From Promethearchaeati archaeon (GTDB taxonomy: Archaea; Asgardarchaeota; Heimdallarchaeia; JABLTI01), in contig JABLTI010000012.1 in NCBI GenBank assembly GCA_013166835.1, forward strand, positions 1 to 45,437: a stretch of DNA of 45,437 nucleotides, written 5' to 3'. A model generated the notes under the pieces. The model made no database searches and was not told where the DNA came from. It saw only the letters and a list, made by a program, of their open reading frames with translations. The position numbers and the translations under genes are program-made. Shown piece after piece: positions 1-8,226 of this stretch (its first letter is position 1; each line of letters starts with the position of its first letter).

Positions 1-4
1 TGAT

Positions 5-3000
5 TTAGCGTTTTAATCGTCTGATAAGAATAATGGAAATACCAACGAAACCTATGGTTGCAAAGACTACCAGCATTTCTATACCAATTGATGGAGTAGT
101 AGTAGTTATCGTAGGAAAGTCTAATGGGTCAGTGGGATCATGTCCTCGGTCTAACTCAGTTGAATCGAGCCAGCCATCATTATCGGTATCAGGATCTGTT
201 GGATCTATCGCATAGAAATTTGGTGCAGTGATAAGTTGAGTATATTCCTCTAAATTACTTAGACCATCCAAATCATTATCATTGTAAGCATCTGCACCGT
301 ATGTGGGATTCAAGTTATAATACGCTTCCCAACCATCAGGCATACCATCGTTGTCGGTGTCGGCATCGAATGGATCAGTATTCCAGAGGTATTCTTCATA
401 GTTAGATAGGTCATCATCATCTGGATCGTCATTTTCATCATCAGCAACTAATGGATTAAGACCCCAGAGAATTTCATAATCATCTGGAATGTAATCACCA
501 TCTGTATCAACCAGAATTGGACTTGTTCCATAAATTAAGACTTCATCACCATCTGATAGACCATCGCCATCTGTGTCTGGATTAAATGGATCTGAACCAT
601 AGAGAAATTCCATTGAAGCATTAAGACCATCAGAATCATCGTCAGTCGAAGCATCTGGAACTAAAGGATTAAATCCATATTGGACTTCCCAACCATCCCA
701 TAAAATATCAAAATCAGTATCAGGATTAGTGGCGTTTAATCCTAAATCTAATTGCCCTGGAATATATCCGGTACTATTCGCAGCAGGATTTGTTGGGGCA
801 TAATAACCAAAAATTTCACCATAGTCATCAAGTTCATCATCATCTGTATCGCTTTTTGCTGGATGCGTGAAATAAGTATTAACTTCATCTTCATCGCTTA
901 TATTGTCATCATCTGTATCTAAATTATTGGGATCTGATCCCCAGAAATAAACTTCTAGCCCATCAATTATTGTATCATCGTCAGAATCAATATCCAAAAG
1001 ATTTCCGAAGGTATCTCCATCGAAATCAAATAATGGATTGATATCTCTATCCAGCCAATAATCGACTTCATCGCCATCGAGTATTCCATCTGCATCTGTG
1101 TCAGCAATATTTGGATCTGTTGTCCAAATATTATTTTCTTCAAAATCCGCTAATCGATCATAGTCGGTGTCTTTCCCAATCACTTCAAATGAATCCAAGT
1201 CATCAGCTACATAGAGAATATTGTCATAAACCATTAGATTTACTGATGATCCACCATCATTGAAATAACCATAACCACCCAAAGCTGAAGGATCACTTGC
1301 TTCAATTATGAAGACACCATCTTCTTTAGCTGTAACATAAAGATCATCACCGTTATAAACGACTTTTGTTACATTATGAGTTCCTACTAATTTGCTATCT
1401 AGTGATGTTATAGAGTTTATATCAGATATATTGTATAGTTGTACTCCATTTGTAAATTCAGCAATTGATAAGACTGAATTGTTCACATCAATACCATTTG
1501 CACTAACAGTAACAGCATGTGTTGAATGAATGCTTAATGCTGCTGGATTACTGATATCTACTATAGAGTAACCATTTGATCCCATGGTAACAAAAGCATA
1601 ATTACTATTTATCGATACATCTAAGAGACCATTTACTATTCCAGCATTATCCAATTGTACTGGAGCAGTGGGTATTGTCACATTTATAGTTAGAAAATCA
1701 TCGCTTTCTGTAGCAAGATAAACTATATTATCAGCGAATTCCAAAGCTTTTGCTTTCCCAACAGCTAAGGTTGCTAAACTTGTTGGATTACTTGTGTCTG
1801 AAATATCTATTACTTCTAATCCTTCACTTGTCGCACAATAAGCAAGAGTATTATTTATAATTGACTCATAATATGAAACTCCTTCTTGGTCATATTTTGA
1901 GATAATAGTTGGATCTGTAATATCAGACAAATTAATCAGATCAAAACCAATTAAACCGTTTGAGAGTATTCCTATTTCATCGAAGACATAAGTTGAACTC
2001 GGTTCTCCGGCAAATATTACCTCTGATTCTAGAATTGGAGGATCAGGATGTTGCGAATCGAAAATTTTCAAATCGAAACTATTCGCAAGATAAATTGTAT
2101 TTCCATCAATTTTCATATCATTTGCAGAACCTGGCTCATTTGCTATTCGCCAATTTCGGGTTATATCAGATAAGTTATTGAGATCCAACGAGTACAAGTA
2201 TCCGTCATCTCCTGTGGAAAGATATCCTTTTCTACCTATATCCCATTCAAAGAATTCAGCATACTCATAGATACCTACATCATAGGATCCTAAAAGAGTG
2301 ATATTGGTTTGATCAGTATAATTGTAAATTTTCAAACCACTAGCTCCTTCAGCAACATACAAATATGGCCAACTGAAGTCACCATTACGAGCATCTGATG
2401 AAACATCAGATAGGATAGTAATCAATGATGGATTCAAAGGAGTTGTTATATCAATCGCAGCAATACCTTCATCCCCTGCCATAAGAAAGGCAATATTGTT
2501 TAGAGGATCAGCAACTACTCCGATAATCTCATCTAATCCGAAATCATCTGTTTTAATCCTAGTAAAGTTTCTATCATTATATCTGAAGTTAAAAATCTCA
2601 AGTCCACCAGTTCCATCAGCTACATATAAGAAATCATAACCCATGAACTCTAAATCATAAGCTTCTCCGCCATCATCGTGTGTGGCTACGCTTTCTATAT
2701 CATCCCAATCACTCACATCTATGATTTCAAGACCGTTTTCATATGAAGCAAGATAAACTAAACCTGCATGTACTGCTGCATCATAGACTGTCCCACCACT
2801 ATAATAACTGCCTAAAACCTCTGGGTTCTGGGAATCAGACACATCTATGAATGTAACTCCACCGCCTAAACCTGATACAATTAGTACATCATCTTCGCCA
2901 GATAAAGAGTTTACAGTTTCGATTCTATAGGCATTTCCAAAATCAACATCCAAAACACCCATTTTGGTTAAACCATTTGATGTTGCCTCTAATTCTAAAT

Positions 3001-3166
3001 AATGATTCCAAAGTTCTTCTCTTTTCTGTATTTCTACAAGAGAATCATCTTGTCCTTCGATTTTATCCCTTATTGGAACTCCTTTATTCACTGCGATAAA
3101 GGATACTGATAACAACATTAACATTACAACACTTAATACAATGAAAAAGCTCTTGTTTCGCTTCAT
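5..3166 (-). CDS. Secreted, membrane-anchored LVIVD beta-propeller / thrombospondin type 3 repeat protein
   Basis: Large cell-surface protein of 1053 residues. Residues 1-30 form a basic start plus hydrophobic signal segment. Residues ~60-670 carry many LVIVD-type repeats (units such as GLEIIDVSD and GVTFIDVSD about 45 residues apart), predicted to fold as beta-propeller blades. Residues ~680-1015 are Asp-rich DxDxDG calcium-binding thrombospondin type 3 repeats (DTDGDGLSDGDE and relatives). A Thr-rich linker, one membrane helix and a basic tail (RRLKR) end the protein. I chose the ATG at 3166 because GGTGA lies five bases before it; an in-frame ATG at 3184 lacks this. A likely role is adhesion or surface-layer display outside the cell; the ligand is unknown. 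A shorter paralogue lies at 23091-24848. Confidence 0.85.
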   Translation of the reverse strand: MKRNKSFFIVLSVVMLMLLSVSFIAVNKGVPIRDKIEGQDDSLVEIQKREELWNHYLELEATSNGLTKMGVLDVDFGNAYRIETVNSLSGEDDVLIVSGLGGGVTFIDVSDSQNPEVLGSYYSGGTVYDAAVHAGLVYLASYENGLEIIDVSDWDDIESVATHDDGGEAYDLEFMGYDFLYVADGTGGLEIFNFRYNDRNFTRIKTDDFGLDEIIGVVADPLNNIAFLMAGDEGIAAIDITTPLNPSLITILSDVSSDARNGDFSWPYLYVAEGASGLKIYNYTDQTNITLLGSYDVGIYEYAEFFEWDIGRKGYLSTGDDGYLYSLDLNNLSDITRNWRIANEPGSANDMKIDGNTIYLANSFDLKIFDSQHPDPPILESEVIFAGEPSSTYVFDEIGILSNGLIGFDLINLSDITDPTIISKYDQEGVSYYESIINNTLAYCATSEGLEVIDISDTSNPTSLATLAVGKAKALEFADNIVYLATESDDFLTINVTIPTAPVQLDNAGIVNGLLDVSINSNYAFVTMGSNGYSIVDISNPAALSIHSTHAVTVSANGIDVNNSVLSIAEFTNGVQLYNISDINSITSLDSKLVGTHNVTKVVYNGDDLYVTAKEDGVFIIEASDPSALGGYGYFNDGGSSVNLMVYDNILYVADDLDSFEVIGKDTDYDRLADFEENNIWTTDPNIADTDADGILDGDEVDYWLDRDINPLFDFDGDTFGNLLDIDSDDDTIIDGLEVYFWGSDPNNLDTDDDNISDEDEVNTYFTHPAKSDTDDDELDDYGEIFGYYAPTNPAANSTGYIPGQLDLGLNATNPDTDFDILWDGWEVQYGFNPLVPDASTDDDSDGLNASMEFLYGSDPFNPDTDGDGLSDGDEVLIYGTSPILVDTDGDYIPDDYEILWGLNPLVADDENDDPDDDDLSNYEEYLWNTDPFDADTDNDGMPDGWEAYYNLNPTYGADAYNDNDLDGLSNLEEYTQLITAPNFYAIDPTDPDTDNDGWLDSTELDRGHDPTDPLDFPTITTTTPSIGIEMLVVFATIGFVGISIILIRRLKR

Positions 3167-3459
3167 ATTTTTCACCAGTTTCATTGATATAATCTTAGAT
3201 TGGATTTCGGTCTCTTCTTATACTTTATTGACTGAAAGGTTTTCAGTTGATAAACTTTTCTTATTCTCTTTCAATCTCATTTTTCTTTTTAAGTATTTAT
3301 TCCATGTAATTAATAACGTCTATATATTCTTCTTCTTATTATCTTTTTTTCAGTCTCTGATATTCGCTTTGAAACTATAAAAACAATGAAATTCTTACTT
3401 TTCACTTAAAACGAGGGAAAATTTCATTTTCTATTAATGAATTCTTTAAGTGAAGAATT

Positions 3460-4260
3460 ATGAGCTCAGAAACTAGAATCTATTTGCATGAGTTAAGGTT
3501 TGATCTTTATTATTCTCTTGAGGAATCGCCAGTAGAAGAAGTTGAAAAAGTGTTAGGATTACTTGAGAAAGTAAAACAATCTAAAAAGATCAAGTTCAAT
3601 AAAATTACAAACATCACTGAAAATAAATATAAGAAGCTTAAACGAGAAATTAGTGCTGCTGCTGGTCCTGGGAAATTCAAAATTGTTAGTGGAGGAGGAG
3701 CTGCACTTGCAATTTCCAAATCTAAAAAGCTGAATTTCAAACAAGGACCTATTTTAGTCATTCTCTATAAAGATGAAATCATACGAGTTTGTCCATATGG
3801 AGAACAAGGCGTGAAAGGAAGTAGAATTAGCCCTTTTGATTTTTTAACAGAGATCATAAATAGCAAAACAGATTTTTTCTCTGATTTGGATGAAAAATCA
3901 TTTACCGAACAAAATCTTCGTAATTTAATTATTAGAAAACCTTCACTTTTAGGTGAAGAATTGGAGTATCTCGAGGTAGAAGTGAGTTTAGATTCTGCGA
4001 TAATAGATTTGGTTTTAATTGATAAAAATATGAATCATTTATTATTAGAAATAAAACTCGATGCGAAAGATAGAACTATTGGTCAAGTAACTCGATATAA
4101 TATTGTTGATTATGCTAAAAAGAAAGGAATAGAACCCGAGAATGTACGTAAAGGCATAGTGACCCTAAGTTATACTGGTCAAATTGCTAAAGCATGTAAA
4201 GAAAATAAGATTGAACTTTTTATTGTTAAATTTGAAAACATTGGATATATCTCCAAATAG
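3460..4260 (+). CDS. nucS: Endonuclease NucS (EndoMS-like, RecB-type nuclease fold)
   Basis: Predicted mismatch- or branched-DNA-specific endonuclease of 266 residues. The C-terminal half (about 140-266) is a RecB-like nuclease domain: the acidic residue in IIDLVLID (D183), the LLEIK pair (E197, K199) and the downstream glutamine of IGQVTRY (Q209) match the D...ExK...Q active site of the NucS family. The NLIIRKPSLLGEELEYLE stretch before it is the usual NucS linker to the catalytic domain. The N-terminal half (1-130) is the DNA-binding/dimerisation region and is more divergent. In archaea and actinobacteria NucS acts in non-canonical mismatch repair together with the sliding clamp. It is a single gene, with no obvious repair partner beside it. 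Confidence 0.88.
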   Translation: MSSETRIYLHELRFDLYYSLEESPVEEVEKVLGLLEKVKQSKKIKFNKITNITENKYKKLKREISAAAGPGKFKIVSGGGAALAISKSKKLNFKQGPILVILYKDEIIRVCPYGEQGVKGSRISPFDFLTEIINSKTDFFSDLDEKSFTEQNLRNLIIRKPSLLGEELEYLEVEVSLDSAIIDLVLIDKNMNHLLLEIKLDAKDRTIGQVTRYNIVDYAKKKGIEPENVRKGIVTLSYTGQIAKACKENKIELFIVKFENIGYISK

Positions 4261-4367
4261 AAATTAAATGTAAGACAAAATTTTTCAAGCTGATGTGTAA
4301 TTTAATATATTATAATTTCCAGCGATAATTCAATAAATATAGTATTACATAATGGCAGGATTCAATA

Positions 4368-5183
4368 ATGGTTGAAACAGGGATAGAGAAGTTTGAAAAT
4401 GCTTTGAAATGCACTAAAAATGGTGACTACCAAAAAGCATGTACACTTTATGATGATCTTATACAATCCTCGGTTTCAGTTTATAGTATTGTTTCTCAAG
4501 GTATTTTTAAGATAAGTGAATGGGAGTATTTACAAGACATTTCCGATTGTGAAAAGAAAGTCAATACAGATGAACCAAATTTCAATGCTTATATGGCTTT
4601 AGCGCTATTATTCAAAATTGCTGGGAATAAAGAACGAAGAAATATGTTTGTTCAGAAAGCTTTGAAGATCAATAGTAATAATGCTCGTGTTTGGCGAGAA
4701 TATGGGGAGTCAGAATTTCATTTAGGAAATATAAGACAATCTCTTTTACATTTCCAGGAAGCAGTAAATCTTGATGCTGTCGATTGTATCTCATATGAAG
4801 GCATTGGTTTATGCTTTTATTACTTAGATGAACCAATTAAAGCTATTACCCCACTAAAGAAATCCCTGTCTCTTTTTCCAAATAATCATATTGTAATGAA
4901 TCATTTATCTTTTATTTTATCTGAGCTGGGAGAATTATGTGAAGCTGAAAATTTAATTAACAAAGCTCTGAAGTTTGAAGCGAATAATAATGTATATCTT
5001 GATACTTATGCTTGCGTTCTATTTTTGAAAGAAAAATACCAAGAATCACTAAAGATTTTCGAGAAGATTCTTGTTAACAAACCAAAAGAATGGGAAGTTT
5101 CTTGGGATATCTTATCCCATCTTTATGAAATTCTAGGTTTGCATGTGAAAGCAAAACAAATCGAAGAAAAACTTTACCTTTGA
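4368..5183 (+). CDS. Tetratricopeptide repeat protein
   Basis: A 271-residue, probably cytoplasmic, all-helical protein. Six or seven 34-residue TPR units follow each other, with the usual small/large pattern and closing phrases such as A-L-K-I-N, A-V-N-L-D, S-L-S-L-F-P and A-L-K-F-E. It has no signal peptide, membrane segment or attached catalytic domain, so it is most likely a protein-protein interaction scaffold with an unknown partner. It stands alone, 107 bases after nucS, and converges on the DsrE-like gene with 12 bases between stop codons. Confidence 0.8.
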   Translation: MVETGIEKFENALKCTKNGDYQKACTLYDDLIQSSVSVYSIVSQGIFKISEWEYLQDISDCEKKVNTDEPNFNAYMALALLFKIAGNKERRNMFVQKALKINSNNARVWREYGESEFHLGNIRQSLLHFQEAVNLDAVDCISYEGIGLCFYYLDEPIKAITPLKKSLSLFPNNHIVMNHLSFILSELGELCEAENLINKALKFEANNNVYLDTYACVLFLKEKYQESLKIFEKILVNKPKEWEVSWDILSHLYEILGLHVKAKQIEEKLYL

Positions 5184-5195
5184 TTAATTGTATTT

Positions 5196-5648
5196 CTAAA
5201 AAACAAATGCTTTATCGCATTGCACCATAAGCTTTATTGCATTATGTAAATGAATCAATTCTATTCCATCTATAATATCTTCCTCTTTTAGACCTGTTAA
5301 TGCTAAGGAGCTTCTACAAGTCATAACATGTCCACCAAAAGAAATTATCCCTTCTATTAATTCATGGGGAGTAAAACTTACATCATCTTCATCGGGTGAT
5401 ATTTGTTCTCCTATTTTCGAAGATGATTTATCTTTTTGACTAAACTGATCCAAAGTTTTTTGCGTCATATCTTCAGGATTGGTTGCTAGCCAAATTGCTT
5501 CTTCTGTTAAAAGAACATGAACTTCGTACTCTTCCATCAAAAGTGTTAGACCAATTCTTAAACCAGCATTGATACTGTTTCGATGAATTCCTTCCTTTGG
5601 GGAATTGGCAAATAATAGAAAGTACTTTGCTGGAAAGTTAGTTGACAT
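5196..5648 (-). CDS. DsrE/F-like (sulfur-relay fold) protein
   Basis: Small soluble protein of 150 residues with the DsrE/DsrF/YchN fold pattern: an N-terminal strand (KYFLLFANSP), a helix with NAGLRIGLTLL, a second strand HVLLTEEAI, and a C-terminal block GGHVMTCRSSLALTGL followed by a helix. Cys111 sits where DsrE-like proteins carry their conserved cysteine. Family members shuttle persulfide sulfur or act as peroxiredoxin-like or accessory proteins; the exact role cannot be read from sequence. An acidic insert (residues 62-92) is unusual. The ATG at 5648 is preferred; a GTG three codons upstream (5657) is possible but adds nothing recognisable. Confidence 0.7.
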   Translation of the reverse strand: MSTNFPAKYFLLFANSPKEGIHRNSINAGLRIGLTLLMEEYEVHVLLTEEAIWLATNPEDMTQKTLDQFSQKDKSSSKIGEQISPDEDDVSFTPHELIEGIISFGGHVMTCRSSLALTGLKEEDIIDGIELIHLHNAIKLMVQCDKAFVF

Positions 5649-5783
5649 AGGAAACACAACAAGTTAAGTCTTAACAAAGAAAAAACAGCAATACCATTTA
5701 AAAATCATTCTGGAAAATGCAAAATTGGTTTAAACAAACTCAACACTTTAATTGGAAATTAAAACCAAAGCACTCGATCGAAT

Positions 5784-5796
5784 TAAAGTATATAAG
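5784..5796 (+). promoter_or_regulatory. Candidate archaeal TATA box with purine BRE
   Basis: The sequence TAAAGTATATAAG matches the archaeal BRE/TATA pattern and lies about 65-75 bases before the start region of the small membrane protein gene, with room for a short leader. No experiment supports it. Confidence 0.45.
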
Positions 5797-5863
5797 AACA
5801 TGTTTATATTTCAGAATAAGTTAATTTATTTGAAATTTAAAGAACAAGGGGAAATAATGACAT

Positions 5864-6100
5864 TTGTCTTTTGTATCTGATAGAAAAAAACAGTTAATGA
5901 GAATATTAATTGCAGGTTCAGCATTAATTCCAGTGTATGTTATTTACATCACTTTTGCTTCTAAACCATTACCTGTTGGTATATTCACATTTGTATATTC
6001 CATTTTTATTGTTATAACTTGGTTCTTATTCTACTTCGATTTCTTCATAAAGAAACCAACATTCAATGGCACCACATCAAACGGAAATCCAAGTAAGTAA
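5864..6100 (+). CDS. Small two-helix membrane protein, unknown function
   Basis: A 78-residue protein with a short basic N-terminus, two hydrophobic helices (about residues 14-32 and 39-60) and a polar Asn/Ser/Thr-rich C-terminal tail. I do not recognise the family. The start is odd: the only start codons in frame are TTG at 5864 and ATG at 5897, while an ATG with a good purine-rich ribosome site (AAGGGGA) lies at 5857 in another frame and runs into TGA after seven codons. Loss of one T from the run at 5863-5865 would put that ATG in frame, so a start-proximal frameshift or sequence error is possible. It is followed by the ABC exporter genes on the same strand. Confidence 0.55.
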   Translation: MSFVSDRKKQLMRILIAGSALIPVYVIYITFASKPLPVGIFTFVYSIFIVITWFLFYFDFFIKKPTFNGTTSNGNPSK

Positions 6101-6312
6101 GAAAATATACAAAATTTCGAATAGAAACACGCTTTTTACTAATATTTTATTTGTGAATATCAAATTTAAATTAGGTTAAACTGAGTTATCCAAAGATTAA
6201 AAATAAACAGACAAATTTATGAATTACTTGTGAATGGTAAGTGTTGAATGAGGTGTAGATAATCTCTCAAGGAAATACCAAAACCAATGCAAACAATAAT
6301 CAACTTTCTAAA

Positions 6313-8226
6313 TTGCAATTGGATATTAGAGAAATTCCAGATTCTCACATAAAATGGTTATTTCAACAAGTTTTTAGAAAACCAGCTATTGCCATCACAA
6401 TTATTATTGGAACCATAGTGTCAATAGCCATAACTATGGCTAGACCATTTCTAACTGGACTCTTATTTGACTTATTATGGTCAAAATACGAACAAATACC
6501 AACTACACCTGTTGTAGATTTCTTATCATTAATTATAGTTGATTATGAGGCACTCTGGTTAATTTTTGGGATTTTTCTAACCGGAATTGTAGGTTTCGTA
6601 GTTAACGTAATTATTGGAATATTAAATGAATACCTTGCACAACATACTGAAAAATCAATTAGAGAGGATTTCTACGCTTCTGTGCAAAGTAAATCGATGG
6701 CTTTCCATGATACTACTAAAGTTGGGGAGCTAATGTCCCAAGCAACTTTTGATGTTAGAATAATTAATGCAACTATATCACCAGGAATACGAATGATAAC
6801 TCAGGCAATAGTTACAGCTGGTGTTGCTTTTGGAATGTTATTTTGGTACAAATGGGAAGTTGGTCTTATGGTTATAGCATTTATTCCGTTTTACATTTGG
6901 ACACTTCGTAGATATGCTAGAAATATGGCCCCTTTAACACAAAAAGTTCAAACACAATTTGGTATTTGCAATGCTCATTTACAAGAAAATGTTTCTGGTA
7001 TTAGAGTAGTTCGAGCTTTTACAGCGGAAAGACATGAAGCTAAGAGATTTCAAAAAGAAGTAGATACATTAAGAGATGATATAATAGATCGTGGTGTGCA
7101 ACAAGCACGATACTTCCCACCTTTAATTCTCTCTCTTTCAATAACTGCTGCAATAGGATTGAGTATCTGGTTTATTACACAAGGAATGATGACCGGCGGT
7201 GAAGCAATAATAATTAATGGAGCATTAATGCAGTTATATAATCCAACCTATATGATCTCCTGGGTATTATTCTTAACTCATATGGGAATTGCTGGAGCGA
7301 AAAGAATTACTGGAACAATGAAAGAAGAAGAAATCATAATAGAGAAACCCGAAGCAGTCAAATTAGAAAATGTGAAAGGCGTTATTGAATACAAAGATGT
7401 AGATTTCAGCTATCATAAGCTAAGAGATAAAAAAGTCACGAGTAAAAAGGACAAAACAGAGACTATTGAACCAGAAAAACCTGAAATAATAATTCGAGAT
7501 ACTTTGGAAAGTATTAACTTTATAACACAACCAGGAGATATTGTGGCAATTCTTGGACCAACAGGTTGTGGGAAATCAACTATTACAAAATTATTAGCCA
7601 GAATGTATGATGTTGATTCCGGAGAGATTTTAATTGATGGTCATAACATTCAAGATCTTACTCTCGAGTCATTAAGGAAAAATATTGGAGTAATTGAGCA
7701 AGATATCTTTCTATTCTCAACCACTATAAAGGAAAACATAAGTTATGGCGTTGATCGTGAAGTTTCGGATGAAGAGATTGTGGAATATGCAAAAGCTGCT
7801 CAAGCTCACGAATTCATTATGACTTTCCAAGATGGTTATGAAACTCTCGTAGGAGAAAGAGGTGTTACATTATCTGGAGGTCAAAAACAGAGAATTGCCA
7901 TTGCTCGAGCGTTTCTAGCTGATCCAAAAATATTGATACTTGATGATTCTGCTTCAGCTATTGATGCGCAAACAGAAGAGAAAATACAGAAAGCAATGGA
8001 TAATTTACTTAAAAACAGAACTGTGTTTATTATAACTCATAGACTTGCAACAATTAAGCGAGCCAATAAAATTATCGTTTTACGAAAAGGAGTTATCGTA
8101 GCTCAAGGATCTCACGAGAAGTTACTTAGATCCAGTGAAGATTACCGAAGAGTATTTGGTCGTCACTTAGATTTGCCACCAATAGAACCAGAAACTGTTG
8201 GAAGTGCTGCAGGAGGATCAAAATAA
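6313..8226 (+). CDS. ABC exporter half-transporter, subunit with degenerate Walker B
   Basis: A 637-residue type IV (MsbA/MdlB-like) ABC exporter half: six-helix membrane domain (about 25-335) and ATPase domain (about 360-620). Visible motifs are Walker A GPTGCGKST (415-423), Q-loop in IGVIEQD, intact signature LSGGQ (from 520), Walker B ILILDD and H-loop histidine 576. The catalytic glutamate after Walker B is Asp545, which marks a non-hydrolysing site. A charged Lys/Glu insert (about 372-395) precedes Walker A. The start is uncertain: TTG 6313 has no ribosome site, and the frame is open back to a TAG at 6256; an ATA at 6259 lies five bases after GAGG. The stop overlaps the ATG of the partner gene. 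Confidence 0.88.
   Translation: MQLDIREIPDSHIKWLFQQVFRKPAIAITIIIGTIVSIAITMARPFLTGLLFDLLWSKYEQIPTTPVVDFLSLIIVDYEALWLIFGIFLTGIVGFVVNVIIGILNEYLAQHTEKSIREDFYASVQSKSMAFHDTTKVGELMSQATFDVRIINATISPGIRMITQAIVTAGVAFGMLFWYKWEVGLMVIAFIPFYIWTLRRYARNMAPLTQKVQTQFGICNAHLQENVSGIRVVRAFTAERHEAKRFQKEVDTLRDDIIDRGVQQARYFPPLILSLSITAAIGLSIWFITQGMMTGGEAIIINGALMQLYNPTYMISWVLFLTHMGIAGAKRITGTMKEEEIIIEKPEAVKLENVKGVIEYKDVDFSYHKLRDKKVTSKKDKTETIEPEKPEIIIRDTLESINFITQPGDIVAILGPTGCGKSTITKLLARMYDVDSGEILIDGHNIQDLTLESLRKNIGVIEQDIFLFSTTIKENISYGVDREVSDEEIVEYAKAAQAHEFIMTFQDGYETLVGERGVTLSGGQKQRIAIARAFLADPKILILDDSASAIDAQTEEKIQKAMDNLLKNRTVFIITHRLATIKRANKIIVLRKGVIVAQGSHEKLLRSSEDYRRVFGRHLDLPPIEPETVGSAAGGSK

Noticed and set aside
3185..3459. 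Gene or RNA in the gap before nucS
   Set aside because: Very T-rich sequence; the plus-strand ORF across it has a Phe/Ile/Leu-only product, and I see no RNA fold or ribosome site.
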